Shown piece by piece: positions 1-9,427 of a stretch of 64,000 nt of DNA; position 1 is the first letter of the stretch, and each line of letters starts with the position of its first letter. The notes under the pieces are model-generated. The model did not search any database. It saw only the letters and a list, made by a program, of their open reading frames with translations, and was not told the DNA's origin. Made by a program: the position numbers and the translations under genes. Source of the DNA: a virus; the IMG/VR virus record IMGVR_UViG_3300043570_000570, positions 52,183 to 116,182 of that record; one strand, 5' to 3'.

Positions 1-409
1 TATCATCTAGATACTTAGTAGTAAGTTCTCCGTGTCTAATTAAGTCTATGGTTATTGGCTCAGAACATTTGTTTTCTTTAGCTATAGCGTAAGACGAAAT
101 ATAGAACATATAGTTTACTGCATCTTTCAAAGGGCAGTCATAGCCAATGTGAAAGAGATCGTTTGTTTTAATTGGTTTTAAAAGAACGTTAGATTGTTTT
201 AAGACTTGTAAGTCGTCAATCCGTTTTCTGATAGAATCATACCCTACTCTATAAACGTTGTTAGGATTAAGTTTAGTTTTAACCCAACTAACTTGAGCTT
301 TGTTGAGATAAACCATAATGTCTTCAATCGGGATATCAATGTTATCCTGACGGTTGACTTTGTTTATGGTTAGTTTAAACTCATAGATGAGTTCCTCAAC
401 TGAGATCAT
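1..409 (-). CDS. Partial structural-type protein, C-terminus off window
   Basis: An open frame starts at an ATG at 409 and is still open at base 1, so about 136 residues are visible. It opens MISVEELIYEFKL and carries a segment MVYLNKAQVSW. It is the most distal visible gene of the leftward capsid block, where crAss-like phages usually encode head-neck (connector or ring) proteins. That placement is the only basis for a role. No catalytic motif is visible. It is not in the supplied gene list because it lacks a stop here. Confidence 0.75.
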   Translation of the reverse strand, partial: MISVEELIYEFKLTINKVNRQDNIDIPIEDIMVYLNKAQVSWVKTKLNPNNVYRVGYDSIRKRIDDLQVLKQSNVLLKPIKTNDLFHIGYDCPLKDAVNYMFYISSYAIAKENKCSEPITIDLIRHGELTTKYLDD

Positions 410-424
410 AGTTTTTGTTTATTT

Positions 425-1363
425 TTAGAGAGCGTCAATTCTAGCTTTATTCTTTAACTTATCCTTAAAGGAATCGTATTCTTCAGTGTGTTTAGGGTCA
501 GTTAAGAAAAGTTCAAACTCTTCAATTGACTTAGCCCATACATGCTCACCTTCGTATATGATAGAACCTTTAATTCTTACTATGTTTTTGTCTACTAGGT
601 CTTTAACAAGAGCCTTAACATCAAGCAAGTCATCACTATAAGAAGTGATTTTTGCAAACTGTTCAATAGGATCTCTGTCCATTGCACTAGCAGGTGTACG
701 TAAGAATTCATCTATAGCATTATAAACTTCTTCTTCTGTACTATCCATTGGCAATCCTAAGCCGATAAGTTTCTGAATCTTCTTACGCTTAACTGCAGTC
801 ATCTTATCAAGAGATGCAATAGCGCTGTTGATCTTTTTCTTGCGTTCAAAGGTTACCTTTGTTTCAACTTCTCCATTGTAAACATAAAACTTTACAATTG
901 AGGTGTCTACTTTTCCACTTTCAATGTCATCTAATGAATTGGCTACCATATCAGTCTCCATAATCCAATAGAAATTTACAGCTTCACGGGGGTTCTCCAT
1001 GTTAAAGATGTTTTCACCATCTTCTAGGGTAACTCCGTTTTCTTTCATTTCGTCATAGAACGTACTATTAGGTTCTAAAGATTCGTCAAGGATCGACTCA
1101 TAGTAATCTTTCAATTGCTTGATTCGTTGTACCTCAGCTTCTTTTACTTTAGGATCAAAGATGGCTCTGATTTTTGGAGAGTTCTCATCTAATCCTGTCC
1201 TAATAACTCCACGTGAATCTACACGAGGATAAAACTTTCTTGTTGTTCCTGGAATGAATGAATATCCATTCTGGTACAATGATCCTTCTAACGTACGCAT
1301 GTTAGAGGGTTCTCTTTTGTAAGGGCGAATAATGCGCATACCCTTAATGTTGTTGTTACTCAT
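425..1363 (-). CDS. Hypothetical protein downstream of major capsid gene
   Basis: 312 residues, soluble, charged, with no signal peptide or membrane segment. It lies directly downstream of the capsid gene, separated by 82 bp that contain a GC-rich hairpin. The C-terminal 90 residues are rich in Lys, Asp and Glu and probably helical. I do not recognise the family. Position suggests a head-associated or head-completion protein, but an internal virion protein is equally possible. Confidence 0.8.
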   Translation of the reverse strand: MSNNNIKGMRIIRPYKREPSNMRTLEGSLYQNGYSFIPGTTRKFYPRVDSRGVIRTGLDENSPKIRAIFDPKVKEAEVQRIKQLKDYYESILDESLEPNSTFYDEMKENGVTLEDGENIFNMENPREAVNFYWIMETDMVANSLDDIESGKVDTSIVKFYVYNGEVETKVTFERKKKINSAIASLDKMTAVKRKKIQKLIGLGLPMDSTEEEVYNAIDEFLRTPASAMDRDPIEQFAKITSYSDDLLDVKALVKDLVDKNIVRIKGSIIYEGEHVWAKSIEEFELFLTDPKHTEEYDSFKDKLKNKARIDAL

Positions 1364-1409
1364 TTGGTTTGGTTTTTGGTTTAGGGGTTCTAATCTTTAT
1401 CTATTTGGG

Positions 1410-1434
1410 AGGAGTGATTAAACCCCTCCCTTAT
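1410..1434 (-). other. GC-rich hairpin after capsid gene
   Basis: On the minus strand GGGAGG and CCTCCC enclose a 12-nt loop just after the capsid stop codon. It is the only G/C-rich block nearby. No T-run follows, so it is not a typical intrinsic terminator. It could slow 3' decay or be a processing site that lets capsid mRNA outnumber the distal genes (inference). Confidence 0.45.
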
Positions 1435-1445
1435 AGAATCGTTAA

Positions 1446-2975
1446 TTAGATACGAGGGAATTCTTTAATGATTACTGACTTAGTAGGATCTTCCAAGAAG
1501 ATACCGCAGAAGTCTTTCATCATGTAGGTGGAGTAAGGATCTTTGCTAGCAACAACAGTTTGTTGGCTTCCGAATCCTACTGAACCTGGGATATACTGAT
1601 AGTACATGTTAGGACGAGTAGACAATTTCACTTCACGAATTCCAGCGTCATCTTGACCACTGATATCCAAAATGATAAAGATTGGAGGAGTCTTCTTGTT
1701 AGGACCCAATTCCAAGAAAGTTGCATGCTCATTCAATTGCTCTAGTTCTACGAACTCAACTGGACCAGTTTCAGTAGTCATGAAGTGATCAAATTGGAAA
1801 GCATAACCTTGCTTCAAACGATCTTTACCATCCATGAACTTACCTGCATCTACCATGAAGTTCTGACCGTTGAAGTCTTTACGGATAGCAGTAGCTGCTA
1901 ATTCCATACCAGAACGGTTAGTGTAGATTTTAACGCTACGATCTTTGATCAACACACGGTTGTAGAACAAATCTCCAACAGCAGCACGAATCAAGTTCAA
2001 AGAGAACTGACCACGATCATAATAGATAACGTTACCCAAGTGAAGTTGTTGCCACAAACCTTGCTTAGCACGAGTTGGACGACCTTTTTCATCTTTAGCG
2101 TTACCTTGACGACCCCACATCAATGTGTTGGCCTTCATACGCATCATCTCCATACGAAGCAAACGAGATACTGTAGGCTCCCAACCAACAATCTTGGTCT
2201 TTTCGCCAACAGCCATAGCATCAGTTACAGAATAATAAGTAATGTCTAAAGGATTGCCTGTAGCATCTGTCTGCATACCCAATTTGGTTGCATCAGCCCA
2301 GTCAGTGATAGTGTGTTCAACACCATACTGTTGCAATACATCAGCCATAACTTCTAAGTTACCATCAAACAATCCCAAGCTAGAGAAAGAAGTGGTGAAT
2401 TCACCCAAGATGTTACCAATCTTGAAGTACTCAGTACCGATTTGTAAGAAACGTTGGTTAACGAAATCAGAACTAGAAGCACCAATTGCACGAGCACGGT
2501 ACTTAAAACCATTCTGATACTTTTCACCTTCAGCTACAACTTGGATCTGAGTTTCTTGCTCATAACGATGTGCAGTGATGATATCGTTTACAACGAATAC
2601 ATTTTTGTCAAACACAATCTCGAACTCTTGTCCATCAATACCAGGTTTAGCAATGCTAGAAGCCAAGTTAACAATAACTTTAGGCAATTCAGCACGCTTC
2701 TTGATTTTGTAAGTGAACACACCATTAGGATCGTTAACCATGTAGGGCTTACCGCTCTTCATAACTAGGTCGATCAAATCGTTAGAATACAATTTAGTGT
2801 CAGTGAATAGACGGATCATCATTTTGTCATACTGGTCAGGCTTAGTGCGCAACATAGTTTCTACAAAATTCTTGTCAGTCAATTTACCCAAACCATTCTT
2901 AGAATAGAATGAGCTGGTCATGTGGGCGTTAGCTATAACTCTCCCGTTAACCCTTGGAATACTTTGATTAGGCAT
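1446..2975 (-). CDS. Putative major capsid protein
   Basis: 509 residues, mixed alpha/beta, no membrane segment. The size fits the HK97-fold capsid proteins of crAss-like phages (about 490-510 residues). The order TerL, portal, acidic scaffold-like protein, then this gene is the usual packaging-capsid order in tailed phages. It shares a promoter (4178-4207) with the scaffold-like gene and is followed by a hairpin. Codon use is cleaner and its GC content a little higher than neighbours, as expected for a highly expressed gene. The call rests on position, size and composition; no short diagnostic motif exists. Confidence 0.72.
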   Translation of the reverse strand: MPNQSIPRVNGRVIANAHMTSSFYSKNGLGKLTDKNFVETMLRTKPDQYDKMMIRLFTDTKLYSNDLIDLVMKSGKPYMVNDPNGVFTYKIKKRAELPKVIVNLASSIAKPGIDGQEFEIVFDKNVFVVNDIITAHRYEQETQIQVVAEGEKYQNGFKYRARAIGASSSDFVNQRFLQIGTEYFKIGNILGEFTTSFSSLGLFDGNLEVMADVLQQYGVEHTITDWADATKLGMQTDATGNPLDITYYSVTDAMAVGEKTKIVGWEPTVSRLLRMEMMRMKANTLMWGRQGNAKDEKGRPTRAKQGLWQQLHLGNVIYYDRGQFSLNLIRAAVGDLFYNRVLIKDRSVKIYTNRSGMELAATAIRKDFNGQNFMVDAGKFMDGKDRLKQGYAFQFDHFMTTETGPVEFVELEQLNEHATFLELGPNKKTPPIFIILDISGQDDAGIREVKLSTRPNMYYQYIPGSVGFGSQQTVVASKDPYSTYMMKDFCGIFLEDPTKSVIIKEFPRI

Positions 2976-3004
2976 AGTAGTAATTTATTTTTGTTTTGTT
3001 TTGT

Positions 3005-4156
3005 TTATTTGAAATACTTTGAGAAGGCATCTTCGTTTGACTTGTTAGACGGTGAAGACTTCTTACTCTTAGTTTTAAGATTGTTGAACAGAGAATTGGT
3101 TTCATCTGTTACTGCTTTTCTTTTTACAGGAGACAAGTCCAAATTGCTTTGAACTAGTTTTGCTACAGCTAAGAACTTACTAGGATCTTCTTGACGCATA
3201 CGAGCTAGTTTGTATTCAAACTCACTAATACGTTGTCCGTTTGGAAGAACATGAGGCTTAGAAAGAACAAAGTCAAATAGTTCGTTTGCAGCTTGCTCAT
3301 TGATAGGATAACCTTCAATAGAACCTGAAGCAATTGCTCCATCTAATACATCTGCATATAACTGTTCTCTTTCTTCTTCTTTCTGTCTCATCACTTGAAC
3401 CCTTGCTTCACTCTCTTGGGCAAGTACTGCTCTTTCCTGTTGCATTTTCTCTACAAGTTTACCGTGGTATTTTTGAGAGTAGGCTTCTAAGCGATCATTG
3501 TCCCTAGCGTAGTTAAGTTGATCTTGGATTTCATCTTCGTCCATTCCTGTTTTAGCTAGATACAAACGGAAAACTCTTTCCTGATTTGATTCTACACTCA
3601 AGTCTACATTTTCTACAATCTGTTCGTTAGAGAACTTCTGTAAGTATTCTTGTACTGGAACTTTATTAATGAAGATATCTTCGATCATCTGTACTCCTGC
3701 TTCTCCGTAGGTTTCTGTTGCAAGTTGCTCTAGTTGATTCCAAGCCTTGTCTTCGATGGTATCATTCATCTTAGCTAAGAAGGTTTGTTCATTCCATTCG
3801 ATTTCTTCGCCTTCTTCTACATTAAGCATTCCTGCTTGTATAAGACCATTGGCAAAAACCTCAAATTGATTCTCTTCTCCTTCTTCATCTTCGTCATCCT
3901 CTAGGTTTACTTCTTCTTCCTCTTCTTCTGCAGGTGCAGGAGTAGTTTTCTTTTTAGGTAAAGGTAAATCATCATCTCCTAAAGGATCTTCAGAACCTTC
4001 TGGCTCTGTTTCCTCAGCTAGGGGATCGTAATTTTCCCCATTTAAGATGTCTGGTTTGACGTTGGCATTGGGATCTTCTGCGGCATCCTCGAAAGGATCA
4101 TCCACGGAAAAACTGTCAAAGAACTCTAAGTTCTCTAATGGATTATCATTAGTCAT
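3005..4156 (-). CDS. Putative capsid scaffold, acidic coiled-coil protein
   Basis: 383 residues. Residues 1-110 are extremely acidic, with a long Glu/Asp run around residue 80. Residues 190-280 are Gln/Glu/Arg rich and predicted helical. The C-terminus is Lys/Ser rich (KTKSKKSSPSNKS). Acidic helical proteins between portal and capsid genes commonly act as scaffolds or capsid-assembly chaperones in tailed phages. It is the first gene after a terminator and a strong promoter, so scaffold and capsid are transcribed independently of the portal. Scaffold function is inferred from position and composition. Confidence 0.6.
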   Translation of the reverse strand: MTNDNPLENLEFFDSFSVDDPFEDAAEDPNANVKPDILNGENYDPLAEETEPEGSEDPLGDDDLPLPKKKTTPAPAEEEEEEVNLEDDEDEEGEENQFEVFANGLIQAGMLNVEEGEEIEWNEQTFLAKMNDTIEDKAWNQLEQLATETYGEAGVQMIEDIFINKVPVQEYLQKFSNEQIVENVDLSVESNQERVFRLYLAKTGMDEDEIQDQLNYARDNDRLEAYSQKYHGKLVEKMQQERAVLAQESEARVQVMRQKEEEREQLYADVLDGAIASGSIEGYPINEQAANELFDFVLSKPHVLPNGQRISEFEYKLARMRQEDPSKFLAVAKLVQSNLDLSPVKRKAVTDETNSLFNNLKTKSKKSSPSNKSNEDAFSKYFK

Positions 4157-4177
4157 AATGGTTAGTTTGGTTTAATT

Positions 4178-4207
4178 CAAAAATAGTATTTTAAAAAATT
4201 AACACAA
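4178..4207 (-). promoter_or_regulatory. Bacteroidota-type promoter for scaffold-capsid genes
   Basis: On the minus strand TTG (4207-4205) is followed by 19 nt and TATTTTTG (4185-4178), matching TTG-N19-TAnnTTTG. The first ATG downstream is at 4156. It lies just past the terminator after the portal gene, so it gives the capsid genes their own transcript. Confidence 0.75.
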
Positions 4208-4246
4208 GAGATTAATTATTTATGATACGTTATATACAATATGTTG

Positions 4247-4278
4247 AAAAGGGGGATTTTGTAGCTCATAAACCCCCC
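4247..4278 (-). terminator. Intrinsic terminator after portal gene
   Basis: Reading the minus strand, GGGGGG-TTT pairs with AAA-T-CCCCC around a loop of about ten bases and is followed by TTTT. It separates the packaging genes from the capsid genes. Confidence 0.65.
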
Positions 4279-4292
4279 AATTTCAGATCATT

Positions 4293-6746
4293 CTAGCGCT
4301 TTTTTGAGCCAGAATCGTATTTGTTTTTATTTGTTTGAGCTATTTTTAGCTTAGTGTCGATATCTTTCTCCTTGAGTGCTAGCTCTTTCTCTTTCAAACT
4401 CAGCTCTTTATTCTTAGTTACTTTCTCGAAAGTTTGTTTAGAAATATCTTGAGCTATTTTAGTTTGTTCAATTAAAAGTCCAGTAGTATCTACTTCTGGA
4501 TTATAAGAACCTTCGTTAGCAATACCTTGAAGTTGAACAATCTGAAGTTTGTTCTCACGATCTAACTGTTTGTTCATGTCATCACGTTGAGCTTCTTTCT
4601 CATCTTGGGCAGCTTCCATTTGCATCTTCTGCTGGAACTGTTCTTGTTGTTGTTGCAACTCTTGCTGTTTAAGTGCTTGATCTTGTTGACGGATAGCTTC
4701 TTTACGTTTCTGTACATCACCTAATGTCTTACGAAGACTTCTCTCAGAGTTAGCTGTAAACAAGTCTACCATTTCAGAAAGCTCTGCTCCATTCTGCATT
4801 GCAGGCTGAGCCAATTGCTTTAACTGCTCTAGAGTTACTTTGTCTTCTGCGTATGAGGATACAAATACAAACAACTCGTGAAGTAGTTCGTTCTTGCTTA
4901 CTCGTAGAAATACATTCTCTAATTCAGAGTTAAGATAGTTAAGCGTAGAAGTAGGTTTCTGCAATTCAATGTACTGAGCCATATCTAGAATAGTCTGATA
5001 TACTCTTTGAAGTACGTTGTCATGCCAAGCAAACCAAGTTTCTGTTTGAGCAAAAGATTGAATCAAAGCATTGTTAGCAGCTGTTGCTGTATCTGATGCC
5101 TGTGAGTTACCTAGACGTTGACGAGTAATACCCACTAACTCATAGGCCTCTAGACGAAGTTGTTGAGCTAATTGGATACGTGCTTGGATTTCTTGAGAAC
5201 GTGTAAGGTCAATACGAGAGAACTGGTTAAACTGTACAGCTCCTCCTGTATTCTCAATTGAAGTATCAATCAAAAGAGTACCTCTGTTCTTAGCATTCCA
5301 TAACATTGTCTCAATGGGATCTTGAGAGTCTTTTTTAGGAACTACCTTTAAGTCACCTAAGAATACAACACCAATCTCTTTTTCAAGTAATTCCCATAAC
5401 TGGTTCATACAAATGTTATAAAGAACCTGGTAAGGCTTAAGAAGATCTAGAAGAGATTTACCTTGAGTATTACGAGAAGTATTAATGATTCCTACTAATG
5501 GACAATCTTGGATAAACTCTAGAGGTTCTACGTTTACGTAGATATTAGCTCCAATTTTGATTCCTCTCCACCACTCATTGATCCAAAGTTCTTCAACAGA
5601 AATATCTCCTAGAGTTTTATCCATTTTGTACTCTTCAGATACAAACATCTCTTGTTGGTATCCTTCTTCATCTAGGTAAGTTCTTTTAAAGATTTTTTTC
5701 TTAGACTGCCAGTACGAAGTAATTACCGTATAGGCATGCTGAGAGTTAAAAGAAAATACGTTGTGATCAATACCTCCATTAGCAAAGTCACCTACGTTCT
5801 CAAACGTTAATTGCCACAAAGGATCGTTAGGATCTGGAAGTGCAGGAGCCATAGGAGAGTATTCGTTATTCCTTAAGTTCTGAAGAGAACGATCTCTTAA
5901 GTGTTCTACTTCTTCTCCTGTTAAGGTGTAGCGATCTACAATCTCAGTCATAGAAAGAACTTCAATAAGTCCTAGTGCCCAACAGTCTGTAGTGTACTGA
6001 GCATTACGATTGCCTAAGTACCATACGTTAGAAGGGTTCTCTACTTTATAATTAAATCCTAAGCGAGAATTATCAGGGTAGAAGTGGTGAAACTCTTTAC
6101 CTGTTACTAAGAAGTCTAGAAATGATTGTTGAGATTTATCTCTAAAGTTAAAATGATATTTAAGAGCATTAAGAGTTTTGTTACCCCATTCTTCAGCAAC
6201 TGAAGTATAATCCAAGATTTTATTCTGAATGTCTTGCTCCATCTGTGCTCTTTGTTCAGGATCAATTTCTTGTCCTTCTAGCTGAGCTTCTAAGTTTTTT
6301 AAGAAGTGTTCTTTAATTAACTCTGTTCTAAAGTCAATAGTTTCGTTAATCGCTTCATCATCTACAGCTTTTACTTTGTATTTGTGAGGACGGTTAATCA
6401 ACTCTCCTTTTAACTGATTGATAGGAGGGTTTACTATTGGATAGTGCTTTAAGTGCTGAGGAACATCTGGATCCTGGTTAGGAGCATCTTCCAAGTAACT
6501 AATTAGCTCTTGATAGTCTGCTACGTTTGTATAGTCAGCAAAGTTAAATTCACCGTTAAGTAAGCGGTAGTTCTTTCTAAATTCTACGTTCTGCTTGTAT
6601 TGTGCAAATGCAATATTTGCAAAGTAGTCCATAGTAGACTTTACCCAATGCTCAGACTGCTTCTCTTTTAAGCTTACAAATTGCTCAGGGTAGAAGTAGG
6701 CATGATTGACAGGGTCAGTATGCTCTTTAAATGCTTCAATAATCAT
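4293..6746 (-). CDS. Putative portal protein
   Basis: 817 residues, directly downstream of TerL. The last ~130 residues form a Gln/Glu/Lys-rich coiled coil (EQFQQKMQMEAAQDEKE). Large portals with a Gln-rich helical tail next to TerL are typical of crAss-like phages. The middle (about 430-560) holds segments such as LLKPYQVLYNICMNQLWELL and a Thr-Ala-rich stretch usual in portal barrels and crowns. It would form the dodecameric DNA entry ring. Assignment comes from synteny, size and tail composition. Confidence 0.75.
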   Translation of the reverse strand: MIIEAFKEHTDPVNHAYFYPEQFVSLKEKQSEHWVKSTMDYFANIAFAQYKQNVEFRKNYRLLNGEFNFADYTNVADYQELISYLEDAPNQDPDVPQHLKHYPIVNPPINQLKGELINRPHKYKVKAVDDEAINETIDFRTELIKEHFLKNLEAQLEGQEIDPEQRAQMEQDIQNKILDYTSVAEEWGNKTLNALKYHFNFRDKSQQSFLDFLVTGKEFHHFYPDNSRLGFNYKVENPSNVWYLGNRNAQYTTDCWALGLIEVLSMTEIVDRYTLTGEEVEHLRDRSLQNLRNNEYSPMAPALPDPNDPLWQLTFENVGDFANGGIDHNVFSFNSQHAYTVITSYWQSKKKIFKRTYLDEEGYQQEMFVSEEYKMDKTLGDISVEELWINEWWRGIKIGANIYVNVEPLEFIQDCPLVGIINTSRNTQGKSLLDLLKPYQVLYNICMNQLWELLEKEIGVVFLGDLKVVPKKDSQDPIETMLWNAKNRGTLLIDTSIENTGGAVQFNQFSRIDLTRSQEIQARIQLAQQLRLEAYELVGITRQRLGNSQASDTATAANNALIQSFAQTETWFAWHDNVLQRVYQTILDMAQYIELQKPTSTLNYLNSELENVFLRVSKNELLHELFVFVSSYAEDKVTLEQLKQLAQPAMQNGAELSEMVDLFTANSERSLRKTLGDVQKRKEAIRQQDQALKQQELQQQQEQFQQKMQMEAAQDEKEAQRDDMNKQLDRENKLQIVQLQGIANEGSYNPEVDTTGLLIEQTKIAQDISKQTFEKVTKNKELSLKEKELALKEKDIDTKLKIAQTNKNKYDSGSKKR

Positions 6747-6775
6747 TTTAGTATATTTGTTTTAGTTTAGTAGTA

Positions 6776-8785
6776 TTAGTATCTAAATGGGGATGAGGTT
6801 GTACGGAACAATGAGTTTCCTTTCTTCTCTCGGAAGTAAGCTTGGATTCTATTGTCGTCACTAGAGTTTGAAATAATAACCTGTGTAGTAAGAGTCTTAG
6901 CCATAGCTAAAGTTAATCCGAATGAAATAACTCGGTCAACGTTTAACTTAGGTGTAAACTTAATTAACTCCTTAATCAAGAGAGGATCTAAGATTCTAGT
7001 TACACCTAGTCTTTCTTTTATGATAGCTCCGTCTTCATCTCTTTCTACTTCTATTACTTCGGTTATGTACTCGATGATAAGAGACATCAAATAGTTCTTA
7101 ATGTCTTTAGTCATGTGAATACCATAGTCACGATTAACTGTAGAGTTAGGGTGGATATCATTTAGGAACTTAGGCGTCTTCTCTAGGACTTTAGGAGACT
7201 CGTTCTTATCTACACAATGCTGTATAAAACCATAGTCCATGTTTTCACAAAGAGTCTTAGCATTATAATACTTAAGAAGCATCTTAGTTGTCTCATACCA
7301 AGTCTCAATTTTCTTAGGACGACCTGTGTAACAAGCTACAACTATATTCTGCCAGCCTTCTCCACTTAAGTTATGGACCCTCTTATAAATATAAGTAGAA
7401 CCCAAAGAAGTTGAGTAGTGTGCCTGTGATTGTTTGTAAGGATCCGTTCCTGCTGTATAAAGTCCATAGGGGGCTTCTGAGAGAGGATATTCCCAAATCT
7501 GAACACAACCCTCAATAGGATCTGTAGACTTAACAGGGAAGTTAATAACAGGCTTCTTATCTGTAAACTTGTGTCTGATCTTTCCTTCAGAGTTAATGAA
7601 AAGTTCTACGTTGTCTGCTTGAATTTCTTGGGCACTTAGTTTCTGTAGTTGTTCTTGAAGTAAGTCTACAGGGAATATGTTCTGAGATAGTTCTAAGAAA
7701 CACTCTTCGTGATTTAAAGGATAGTACATTACTTCTTTTAAGTAAGCTTCTAATCCGTTTGATTTCTTAGTCTGTTCTCTAGACTTTAAGATAAGTTCTT
7801 TTCCTTTTTCTTCATCTGCTACCCAGATCTTAATTAGATCTAACTCAGAAGGATTTTCTTTACCTAAGTAAAGTCCTAGAGGAGTTTCTTGCTTTGGAAC
7901 TTTCAAAGAACGTGTACCTGGAATAAAGAGTCCATAAGACTTTCCTGTTTCATTAGATTCTACAGGAAGGAAGTTATAGGCTTCAGGATTGTTAAAGAGT
8001 TCTTCTAGGTCTGCTGCCTTAGTCATATCTCCAGAAGTTCCGATGACAAAAGGAGAACAACGCCATCCAAATGGACTGTCAAAACAAGGAGTAGTTGCCG
8101 CTAAGCAAGAAAGGATCTTTCCTTTTCCTCCTTCTTCTAAGAGAAATGAAGATAGAGTAAGACCTGCCGCTGCCTCCGTATTGTTGCCTTCATCAAAGTT
8201 ACGTACGTGGAACTTAGACCACTCATTACGAGAGTTAGTTCTCTTGTCTTTAAATCCTAAAGTTACCTGTCTCTTCCAGTCATCCTCAATACGAGGAAAT
8301 CTAAAGTAGTCAGGAAGGTTTCTAATACCTAAGTCTACGTAATCTGTGATTACTTTTAAGTCAGGTTGGTTAAGCGCAGATATCAAATTGTCAGAACCTT
8401 TCTGTGTAATGGCTTTGTGAGCCATATAAGAAGAAGTTAAAACTGACTTAGAGATACGTCTTGATCCTACCATCACAACTCCTTTCTTTCCGTCTACGTG
8501 ATTTTCTGCTTTGTGGATAGTCTCGTCTACTGCTAAATAGGTATCCCAAAGCTGAGGTTTGTCTAGCTTTCTAATTTGACGCTTACCTACCATTGTATCT
8601 ATGTATATAGACCAGTAGTTTAAATGCCAATAAATAAAAGGCGAGAAATAGAATCCATTAATAGTTACACCTTCTGTAATCTTTTTGTCTTCATTCTCCC
8701 AAAATGCATCATACTCCTCTGAGCCAATCTCAGGGAAGGACTTAACATTAATAAAGAATTCTGGACTTTCTAGATTAGCATGCAT
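6776..8785 (-). CDS. terL: Terminase large subunit
   Basis: 669 residues. The ATPase half has a Walker A-like GSRRISKSV (about residues 107-115) and a Walker B-like SFLLEEGGKGK (about 213-223). The nuclease half opens with YTAGTDPYKQS (about 440-450), followed by LCENMDYGF, as in RNase H-fold terminase nucleases. It cuts and packages genomic DNA through the portal encoded just downstream. The Walker A departs from GxxxxGK[ST], which is common in phage terminases. It is 2 bp from the preceding gene, so the two are probably co-transcribed. Confidence 0.9.
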   Translation of the reverse strand: MHANLESPEFFINVKSFPEIGSEEYDAFWENEDKKITEGVTINGFYFSPFIYWHLNYWSIYIDTMVGKRQIRKLDKPQLWDTYLAVDETIHKAENHVDGKKGVVMVGSRRISKSVLTSSYMAHKAITQKGSDNLISALNQPDLKVITDYVDLGIRNLPDYFRFPRIEDDWKRQVTLGFKDKRTNSRNEWSKFHVRNFDEGNNTEAAAGLTLSSFLLEEGGKGKILSCLAATTPCFDSPFGWRCSPFVIGTSGDMTKAADLEELFNNPEAYNFLPVESNETGKSYGLFIPGTRSLKVPKQETPLGLYLGKENPSELDLIKIWVADEEKGKELILKSREQTKKSNGLEAYLKEVMYYPLNHEECFLELSQNIFPVDLLQEQLQKLSAQEIQADNVELFINSEGKIRHKFTDKKPVINFPVKSTDPIEGCVQIWEYPLSEAPYGLYTAGTDPYKQSQAHYSTSLGSTYIYKRVHNLSGEGWQNIVVACYTGRPKKIETWYETTKMLLKYYNAKTLCENMDYGFIQHCVDKNESPKVLEKTPKFLNDIHPNSTVNRDYGIHMTKDIKNYLMSLIIEYITEVIEVERDEDGAIIKERLGVTRILDPLLIKELIKFTPKLNVDRVISFGLTLAMAKTLTTQVIISNSSDDNRIQAYFREKKGNSLFRTTSSPFRY

Positions 8786-8786
8786 A

Positions 8787-9104
8787 TCAACTGAATTGTT
8801 TCATCTTACCATTAATCTCTTGAGAACCTCTAGCTTCTGCTTTCTGTTCTTCCTTCTCTCTTAACCTATCTACTACTTCTAAAAGAGCTAAGTACTCTTT
8901 CATAGTATCTCTCAAAGATTTGATTTGAGATTCTTGGCTAGCAATAACCATAGGCATAGTTCCACCTTTAGCTGTTGGCTTCCATTCAATTCTATCTTTC
9001 AAAGAGTTAATAGGGTTGTTATCTATATACCCTCTCCACTCAGTTAAGCGTTGTTCTGCCCACTCTAGTTCTGCTGATATGTATGATAATTTCTTAACGG
9101 CCAT
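8787..9104 (-). CDS. Small helical protein upstream of TerL
   Basis: 105 residues, almost entirely helical and charged (SLRDTMKEYLALLEVVDRLREKEE). It ends 1-2 bp before TerL and overlaps the preceding gene by 11 bp. A small helical protein directly before TerL could be a terminase small subunit, but I see no helix-turn-helix that would secure that. It could equally be a head-assembly factor. Confidence 0.75.
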   Translation of the reverse strand: MAVKKLSYISAELEWAEQRLTEWRGYIDNNPINSLKDRIEWKPTAKGGTMPMVIASQESQIKSLRDTMKEYLALLEVVDRLREKEEQKAEARGSQEINGKMKQFS

Positions 9105-9297
9105 TTGAGTATTTCTTTAAAAATTCTTCTTGAGACATATTCATGATGTCTTCTAGCACACGTGCATAGAATTCTTCATCTCTGCCTGTTTTACTATATG
9201 AGTATCCTGCTTTCCAAAATATCTTAAACGTCTCGAATAAGTTATCTTGTAAAGTAAAGTTTACATATGGCTGGGAGGTTGGTTGGTTGTCTGTCAT
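9094..9297 (-). CDS. Small hypothetical protein in packaging operon
   Basis: 67 residues, soluble, aromatic-rich centre (TFKIFWKAGYSYSK). It overlaps the next gene (9104) and begins just downstream of the 42-aa gene, so it looks translationally coupled. No family recognised. Confidence 0.65.
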   Translation of the reverse strand: MTDNQPTSQPYVNFTLQDNLFETFKIFWKAGYSYSKTGRDEEFYARVLEDIMNMSQEEFLKKYSNGR

Positions 9298-9298
9298 C

Positions 9299-9427
9299 TT
9301 ATTTTGCTTTAGAAGAAACCTTAGTTAAAGGTTTGTCGGCAGGCAAGAAGTAGATCTGAACTCCACACTTGCTACCTGGTTTTTTGTCGCAACCGTTCTT
9401 GATGGTTACTGTTCTGTGCTTTTCCAT
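9299..9427 (-). CDS. 42-residue basic protein, Cys pair
   Basis: Short frame: ATG at 9427, TAA at 9301-9299. It reads MEKHRTVTIKNG and continues with two cysteines, CDKKPGSKC. It fills what would otherwise be a gap between two close-packed genes and its ATG overlaps the end of the zinc-type gene at 9406. Too short for the supplied gene list. Function unknown. Confidence 0.55.
   Translation of the reverse strand: MEKHRTVTIKNGCDKKPGSKCGVQIYFLPADKPLTKVSSKAK

Noticed and set aside
1408-1436. Terminator after the capsid gene
   Set aside because: The hairpin is clear, but it is followed by AAATAG, not by a T-run; listed as a hairpin only.
2040-3152. Plus-strand open frames (69-104 aa) over the capsid gene
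   Set aside because: They lie opposite a gene with normal codon use, have no leader or promoter and odd composition; antisense shadows.
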